Positions 56,618-64,000 of a DNA stretch of 64,000 bases are shown here, in pieces; position 1 is the first letter of the stretch; every line of letters starts with the position of its first letter. The stretch covers positions 1,501,074 to 1,565,073 of the forward strand of contig NW_022985550.1 of NCBI RefSeq assembly GCF_010093815.1, in the 5' to 3' direction. The notes beneath the pieces were generated by a model. It searched no databases, was not told where the DNA came from, and saw only the letters and a program-made list of their open reading frames with translations. The DNA is from Pseudovirgaria hyperparasitica (lineage: Eukaryota > Ascomycota > Dothideomycetes > Acrospermales > Acrospermaceae). A program made the translations under genes and the position numbers.

Positions 56618-56932
56618 TCATCGTCTATTTGTTTCCTCGGCCGTACCGTTCACCACGACTGTTTTCATATCATGTTGAACTGGACGCGAAATAGGTTGGT
56701 CGAGCGTACGCTGCGGTACTTGGGAAACGGCCAGACCTCCATCACTTGAACGATTCGATAGCTGGTTCGCAAGCCGTTCGGTGACTGTTGGTTCACGTCC
56801 GAGATAATCCGCCAACATAATAGGGCAATGACTAAATTATGTCAGTAAATTTGGTCCCTCTAAACCTAAACAGGCAACACACCCATTGCTCCTTTGAGAG
56901 ATATCTCCTGACTGAGGAGCCTCATCTGCCAT
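56618..56932 (-). CDS. Hypothetical small protein (87 residues), two exons
   Basis: Exons 56932-56883 and 56831-56618 are joined across a 51-base candidate intron with a GTGTGT donor, an ACTGACATAA branch region and an ATTTAG acceptor, all in the style of the confirmed introns in this window. The product starts MADEAPQSGDISQRSNG and continues HCPIMLADYLGREPTV, ending NGTAEETNRR. It is hydrophilic, with no signal peptide, membrane segment or known motif. The phase closes exactly. It lies alone in a 4 kb gap. I do not recognise the protein, and it could be a chance frame. Confidence 0.4.
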
Positions 56933-59045
56933 GATGGGAAGGTGGGCTACTACAAGGAGCGAAGCAGAAATAGCAGGAAAGTGAGTTATAGACAGCGGAT
57001 CGTTTTCTCGTAGACACACTCCTTTTTATAGGAAAATGGTAAAAATACTCGACATGATTTCTGCATTTGACTGGCTTATATATGTTATAGAGCATGTTAC
57101 GAGGCGGTTTATACACTGGTCGTCCTATTTGTGTTCTTTATGCAGCTTTCTCCCAGATAGTGACAAGATGCTTATCTGTATGATGGAGAGTGGTAAGCTG
57201 TGTGACCCACAGGACTGTATGTCAAATACGGCAAGGAGACAAATTATGTTGCATGCTGTCATGTTTGCGTGGCCGAGGAGCCTGAAGATACAGAATGTCA
57301 TGGATGCCACGACACATAACCAAACATGCCAGGATCAGGTCCCCTGTCCGAGAAAGACGGTCACTACACGTAGAAAGTCTATACACCTAAATCTCTAGAC
57401 TTGGTGGAAAACAGTAATTACAAGCGTGGTATACCACCTTCACTGAAGCATATAACGCGGAGTCCACATCTCTGACGCCTCTCCTGGACTGTTGCTCCAG
57501 TCATATAGAGTAGTCTCAACGTATCCTCTGCTTTTTTCCAGGGGTGAGATCGTCAGTGCACATGCTGCAGATTCTGGTTTCTGCAGTGTATCCTCATCAC
57601 ATCACCACTAGCTCCATTCTTCTGACCGGCGAACTTTGTTTCACCTATGAGGATAATGGTAGATGTGGACAAAACCCTGCTAGTGGTCCGAACCTTGCTT
57701 CGCGGCACCATCTTCAGTCAAGGTGCACTCTGGTCAGCCAGTGGCCTACAAAACTACCAGCGAAGTCTAAGAGCAGAGGTCGAACTAACAAATGCTACGT
57801 AAATACAGCTTTAGACGTGTCTTTTAGAGTGTAGCCCCTGATATACCTGTCGCTTGCGGCATTCGCCATCTTGAGCGTGCATGGAAGCGGGTATCTACAG
57901 CCTACTGGTGGGTAACACCACAGGTTGTAGAATGAATGAATGCTGATAGGACGATGCTTCGGCACAAACCTCGTTCGTATAATGCTAATCTAGATGCAGG
58001 GCCGAATGATCTCGCACTTGCTCAGTTAACAAAGTCACCAGTTCTCCATGCAGATTGCTGTACTTGATTATGGTCTTCCTCCATAGCTTCTTCTCAGATA
58101 GACTAGTCGTCGTAGAAAGGTCTCAGTGTACGTAATCTAACTTGATTACCCCTGCAACAACCCTCGAAAACCCAGCACGCAGATTAAGGTCATCAAGAAT
58201 TTCGCAAGGCTAAGCTTGGTGGCCCAGCTCCATACATCCATCTCTACACCATGTAGGTATAGAACATGGGGTTTACAAACTCCGAGCACAGCTCTGATTG
58301 ATCGAGTAAAAGAAGTCAAGGGGTTTGTTAGAGGCATCGCCTACTTACTCCTAGTCATTCAAATAATGTGCGAACCTGGTCCGCTGATTACTTGAGCTAT
58401 AACTTGATAACGCATCAACATCTAATTGCTTTACATTAGACTCAATGGAGCATCCCTGACTTGTTCCCTCCAGAGGGGCTAGGATAGTTAGTATCGTTTT
58501 AGTTTGCTTGCGTATAGGATTGTCTCTCTTGCATGGATCGTGTGCAGCTCGAGATGTAGAGCCATTCGTTGATCACGTAGGTCTACCAGCATAGGCGTGA
58601 TGCCCATTCCTATCATTTGACTAGATGTTCCCGATCCCAAATTTGCAGAGTTTGCTAGGTGATACTTGAACAAATGCGGCTTGTGTCCGAGCAAGGAGTT
58701 GCGAACAAGTAGAGAAGTTTAAGGGAAGGGTTTCGATTGTTGGCTTCGAAAGCTGTGCGACAGCGTGATTCCGTCTCCATTGCTCGGGTCCAATGCACTG
58801 TCGTCCGTGTCAGTCATGCATGCTCTGTTTTGTATCTAATTGCATAAAAGTGTCACAGAATAGCCCTCTCGAGTGATGAGGCGTCTTATTCGACCACCAA
58901 GATACTACACGGAGGCACCAATACAACGAGGGGCCAAGACACGCAGTATTCTGATTTCATTGACTATATGTTAGGTAAGGAGCGAAGCGTATTATGGTTG
59001 TTGCTAATGCCACTCGTGGAAGAAGCTGACTTGCTTACAAATCCA
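56933..59045. other. Gene-poor spacer, right part
   Basis: 2.1 kb between the small candidate and the THI4 stop codon. Several short frames on both strands overlap each other and show no protein-like content or splice pattern. No repeat or RNA gene is recognised. Confidence 0.5.
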
Positions 59046-60290
<1,245 letters not shown>

Positions 60291-61151
60291 CTTGGTCGTC
60301 TCTGTCTAATCTGGCGTATAAAGGCATCATGTCAAAGTCTGTTCCCGTAGGGTACAGTACCGTGGATGAATGTGCTGTGTGTGTTAGTTATCTAGTCGGC
60401 TGTTTATGATTTCCATCAATACGTTACTGGTGCTTGTAAACACTTGAAATGTAGATACTGGAGTATGCGAGATTGAAGAAGAAGTTAAAAGGTGAAAACC
60501 ACAATGCGTGAAGTAATTGATCTTTATAAAGGTGCGGGGTATTGGGACTAAGAGCTCCCTCCATGAAAATTATTAACGCGATGCTTAGGCCTAAGTGGGG
60601 GTTCCAGGGATGTGAATATCGGGGAGTAGCTCCTTTGTCGAATGATCGAATGATTGAATATTTTCCAGTCAGGTGTCTTGGTCATGTACGGTAGACGTTG
60701 CAGTAATGCACTTGCTGTTAGTATCTTTGGTGAGTCTGGCCGAGCTGCAACCTATAGATATCAGAGGACTAGACTAGACTATAGACTTGAAATCTGTCAC
60801 AAAAATTTTAGGATCGAAAAAGGAGAGTAGGGAATAGATCAAATCTAGTCAGCGTGTTGAACTTTGAATTCGGATGCAGCTCTACTTCTTATGATGCATT
60901 GGCCAGCGCTGCGATAAGAGTGAAGGGGTCGCGTCAAAACACATTACTAGGTTCACACTAATGTTGTAGTAAGCGGAGACGGAAAATCATAGGACCGCAC
61001 CCGACCATCTCACGGTGCGGATCTCGCTTACCTTAGCGCACACTTGATGTATGCGAAAAACTCAACACCTTTCCACACGACTTCAACGACTCCTAACGAC
61101 AACAACCATCCGGAATTCAGCACCGAATCGTCTTGACTAACATCCGTCAAG
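60291..61151. other. Divergent promoter region of THI4 and RPS6
   Basis: 861 bases holding the THI4 leader's first exon and promoter on one side and the ribosomal-protein promoter and leader on the other. No additional frame is supported. Confidence 0.6.
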
Positions 61152-61999
61152 ATGAAGCTGAACATCTCATACCCGGCCAATGGCTCTCAGAAGCTCCTCG
61201 AGGTCGACGAGGACCGCAAGCTTCGCGTCTTCATGGAGCGCCGCATGGGACAAGAAGTTCCCGCCGACAGCTTGGGCGACGAGTGGAAGGGATACATCTT
61301 CAAGATCACTGGCGGTAACGACAAGCAGGGCTTTCCTATGAAGCAGGGTGTCATGCACCCAACCCGTGTCCGCCTCCTCCTATCTGACGGCCACTCGTGC
61401 TACCGCCCTCGACGCACCGGTGAGCGCAAGAGAAAGTCTGTCCGTGGCTGCATTGTCGCCATGGACCTTGCAGTCCTCGCTCTGGCCATTGTCAAGAAGG
61501 GCGAGAACGACATTCCAGGTCTCACCGACGAGGACAGCGTCAAGCCGAAGCGCCTCGGACCCAAGCGCGCTACAAAGATTAGAAGGTTCTTCGGTCTCAG
61601 CAAGGAAGACGACGTGAGTAATCACTTCCCGTCTTCGCCAATCCTTTTTCTATGGAAGGGTTGAGTCTGAGTTATTTGTGTGATATAGGTCCGTAAATTC
61701 GTTATCCGTCGCGAAGTCTCGAAAGAAGGCAAGCCTACCTACACCAAGGCGCCCAAGATCCAGCGTCTCGTTACCCCTCAACGTCTCCAACACAAGCGTC
61801 ACCGAATTGCGCTCAAGCGCCGCCGTGCGGAAGCATCCAAGGATGCCGCTGTAAGTACTACAATTCGAACAGTCGATCGCACTTCTAACCACATCCCAAG
61901 GCCGAATACTCAAAACTCCTTCACACCCGTATCTCCGAAGCCAAGGCCGCCAAGGAAGACGTCAAGAAGAGGAGAGCCTCCTCGGCAAAGAACAACTAG
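61152..61999 (+). CDS. rps6: 40S ribosomal protein S6 (eS6)
   Basis: Three exons (61152-61613, 61689-61850, 61901-61999) with introns of 75 and 50 bases give 240 residues, the normal length. The sequence begins [20 protein letters not shown] and contains the family signature around [15 protein letters not shown] and [22 protein letters not shown]. The second exon carries the basic [23 protein letters not shown]-type helix ([17 protein letters not shown] here). The C-terminus [11 protein letters not shown] retains the paired serines phosphorylated downstream of TOR by S6 kinase in other fungi. It is a structural component of the small ribosomal subunit. It lies head-to-head with THI4. Confidence 0.97.
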
Positions 62000-62591
62000 A
62001 ATAGTTTCGTTGTGTATTGTTGATCATGAGGTGCATGTGGGATCTGAAAAAATCGGCATGAAAGGAATGTATTGCGGTAGGCACTAGTCTCGGCATAGCT
62101 TGAGACACGAGGCTCTCACTCCAAGTTTTGGGAACATGTGGTCTGGCCGTAGCCGCGAGAATCCCTCAGCGGGTAGCTCAATGCTATCAGTACATCTACC
62201 TAAAAACCATTCATTACTTCTTTGCTACACGCGACCAATGTTACATAGGAGCCTTCAATGTCTTCTCCGTCCGTCCCGCCAGCGAATTTCAATGATCACT
62301 CTGGATGAATGCGTGCCATTCCAGAACTAGCGAGCATAGATGTGCCAATGACTAGTTCTGTGTCCCAACTATGCCTATGTCTATATTCTGCGATGACTTA
62401 AGACAATGAACGTGTTAACCTCATGTGAAGAAGTGTTTGCGAACGGACAGAGCACGAAATGTAGTACAGAACATGATCCCGAGCTGAAATTGATGAAACA
62501 CAACCAGTAATCTGAGCTTTCTTGCCAACATATTTTTCTCATTGATCGCCCAAACGCCAAAATTGCAATAGCCTAAACTGACACAGCTTCC
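62000..62591. other. Convergent spacer between RPS6 and PRPP synthetase
   Basis: 592 bases between two 3' ends; no gene seen. Confidence 0.6.
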
Positions 62592-63891
62592 TTAATCAAC
62601 TGGCGCATGTTTGAAGAGGAACGACACACTCTCCCCGTTGTGGGTCCGGCGACACGCTTCTGCAAGCTACACAGCGGGTCAGTAGCTGCAATAGGCAAGA
62701 GGATGTGTAATCCTGGTTTGCGAATGCCTGATGGATGGGGTTGTAAAGCTAGTGAGTCTGAAGGCAAGCATGACAGAATCGTGAAAAAGACATGTGTAAC
62801 AGACACTATAAAAGTGCACTTACCGTAGGGCTGATATCAATGGTCTCGATTTTGGAGCACAACTCCTTCTTTTCTGTGTGGGGGACGGTATTGGTCACGA
62901 CGATCTTCTTGAGCTTGCTGTCGTTCAAGTTCTGGATTGCATTACCACTCAAAACACCGTGAGTGACGATTGCCAACGCCTCTTTCGCGCCGTGTTGAAT
63001 GACTACATCAGCTGCCTTGCATAGGGTCCCGCATGTGTCAGCGATATCATCAACAATAATAGCAGTCTTTCCAGTGACATCTCCGACCAGGACCATTCGT
63101 GAAACCTCATTCGGTCTCGGGCGTTCTTTGTGGATCAGAGCGAAACCCAAGTCAAGACCGTCCGCTATAGAGGTTGCTCTAGAAATTATGTTAGCTTCGA
63201 TGACAATACAATACAGAGATCGGGGTTATGGGGAGCCCAATGCACACCTTTTAGCTCCTCCGGCATCCGGACTAACAATGACTGCGTCCTGAAGCGGAAC
63301 GTGTTCCCGGATCCAGCGAAGGGTACTAGGTTCGGCGTATAGATTGTCCACAGGGACATTGAAAAAGCCTTGGATCTGACTGGCATGTAAATCCATAGTG
63401 ATTACATGGTTACAGCCTGCGGTCTGCAACATATTTGCCATGAGCTTGGCGGTTATAGGAGCGCGCGACTTGTCCTTTTTGTCCTGGCGCGCGTACGGAA
63501 AATTGGGTATAACAGCCGTGATCCGACGGGCAGAAGCGGTCTTGCATGCTCGTATCATGATGAGGAGCTCCATGAGGCCATCGTTGATATCGCCGGGGGC
63601 GGTGGACTGGAAGACGAAGACTATAAGACGTTCAATTAGGAGCGCGGGATGCAAGCAGAATATATTGTACACACCATCTTCATCACGAACCGACTCTCCG
63701 ATGGTTACAGAGGTCTCTTGATTAGAATATTGAAGCACTAACAGCTTGGCCAATTCGATGCCCAACCTAGGTAACGCGTAAGAAGCCAGGTGAGGGAAGT
63801 GAGCAGATCAAGGCGCATACCGATCAGCCACCAGCTTCGCAAGGGTGGGATGACTGTTGCCAGTAAGCAACTTGATTGAATTGGAAGCCAT
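62592..63891 (-). CDS. Ribose-phosphate pyrophosphokinase (PRPP synthetase)
   Basis: Five exons (63891-63821, 63766-63675, 63620-63248, 63178-62824, 62666-62592) close in frame to 321 residues, the standard length. Introns are 54, 54, 69 and 157 bases; the second is stop-free and a multiple of three. The N-terminus is [20 protein letters not shown]. Key parts: [19 protein letters not shown] (joined across intron 2), [18 protein letters not shown], the divalent-cation loop [15 protein letters not shown], the flexible loop after SPDAGGAKR, and the PRPP-binding loop [13 protein letters not shown]. The C-terminus after the last intron, [18 protein letters not shown], is typical. It makes PRPP from ribose-5-phosphate and ATP for nucleotide, His and Trp synthesis. 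It resembles the short (PRS2/3/4-type) yeast subunits rather than the insert-bearing PRS1/5. Confidence 0.96.
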
Positions 63892-64000
63892 AACGATATG
63901 GCAATGGTGTGGTGGAGGAGAGCGGCGTTAGCGTTAGCATGTTGCAAAGATAGAAGCTCGTGAGAAAAAAAACCTCTTGGAAGATGAGTCGTCATGGGTG

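Overview
This looks like nuclear DNA of a filamentous ascomycete (Pezizomycotina, possibly a Dothideomycete). The evidence is very short GT-AG introns (about 46-60 bases, often with a CTNAY branch site), a fungal multidomain tRNA ligase, a THI4 gene with a TPP riboswitch in its 5' leader intron, fungal NLR and RdRP genes, and a GPI-anchored wall-type protein. The class call rests on protein flavour only and is weak. Exon joins were worked out by hand. In each spliced gene the reading frame closes exactly across every junction.

Left part (1-15 kb): the 3' end of a SAM-methyltransferase-like gene, then a 6.6 kb gene-poor stretch holding a decayed MITE-like element. After that come three minus-strand genes: a THO-complex WD40 protein (THOC3/Tex1), the tRNA ligase Trl1, and an amidase-signature enzyme.

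Defence and RNA-silencing-flavoured part (15.9-30.6 kb): an apparently intact nine-exon NLR (helical N-domain, NB-ARC, TPRs), casein kinase 2 beta, a small GPI-anchored protein, an ankyrin + ClpB-type AAA protein, and a complete seven-exon RNA-dependent RNA polymerase. Whether NLR, ANK-AAA and RdRP act together is an inference from position only.

Metabolic part (31-47.3 kb): a class III CoA-transferase divergent from a secreted, intronless GH2 beta-galactosidase with a bacterial-style C-terminus, a BBE-type FAD oxidase, a large ankyrin protein and a microsomal cytochrome P450. No polyketide or peptide synthase backbone is present, so this is not called a secondary-metabolite cluster.

Right part (47.9-64 kb): a ubiquitin C-terminal hydrolase with Asn where the catalytic Asp is expected, a mitochondrial AAA ATPase, an acidic disordered protein with a KEN box, a 4 kb gene-poor gap with one small two-exon candidate, THI4 with its riboswitch, ribosomal protein S6, and PRPP synthetase. 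The most striking signal is in the THI4 leader: the conserved CTGAGATTAT strand of the TPP aptamer is complementary over 10 bases to the downstream of two tandem 5' splice sites, which suggests a thiamine-controlled splicing switch. No tRNA or rRNA gene was seen by eye.
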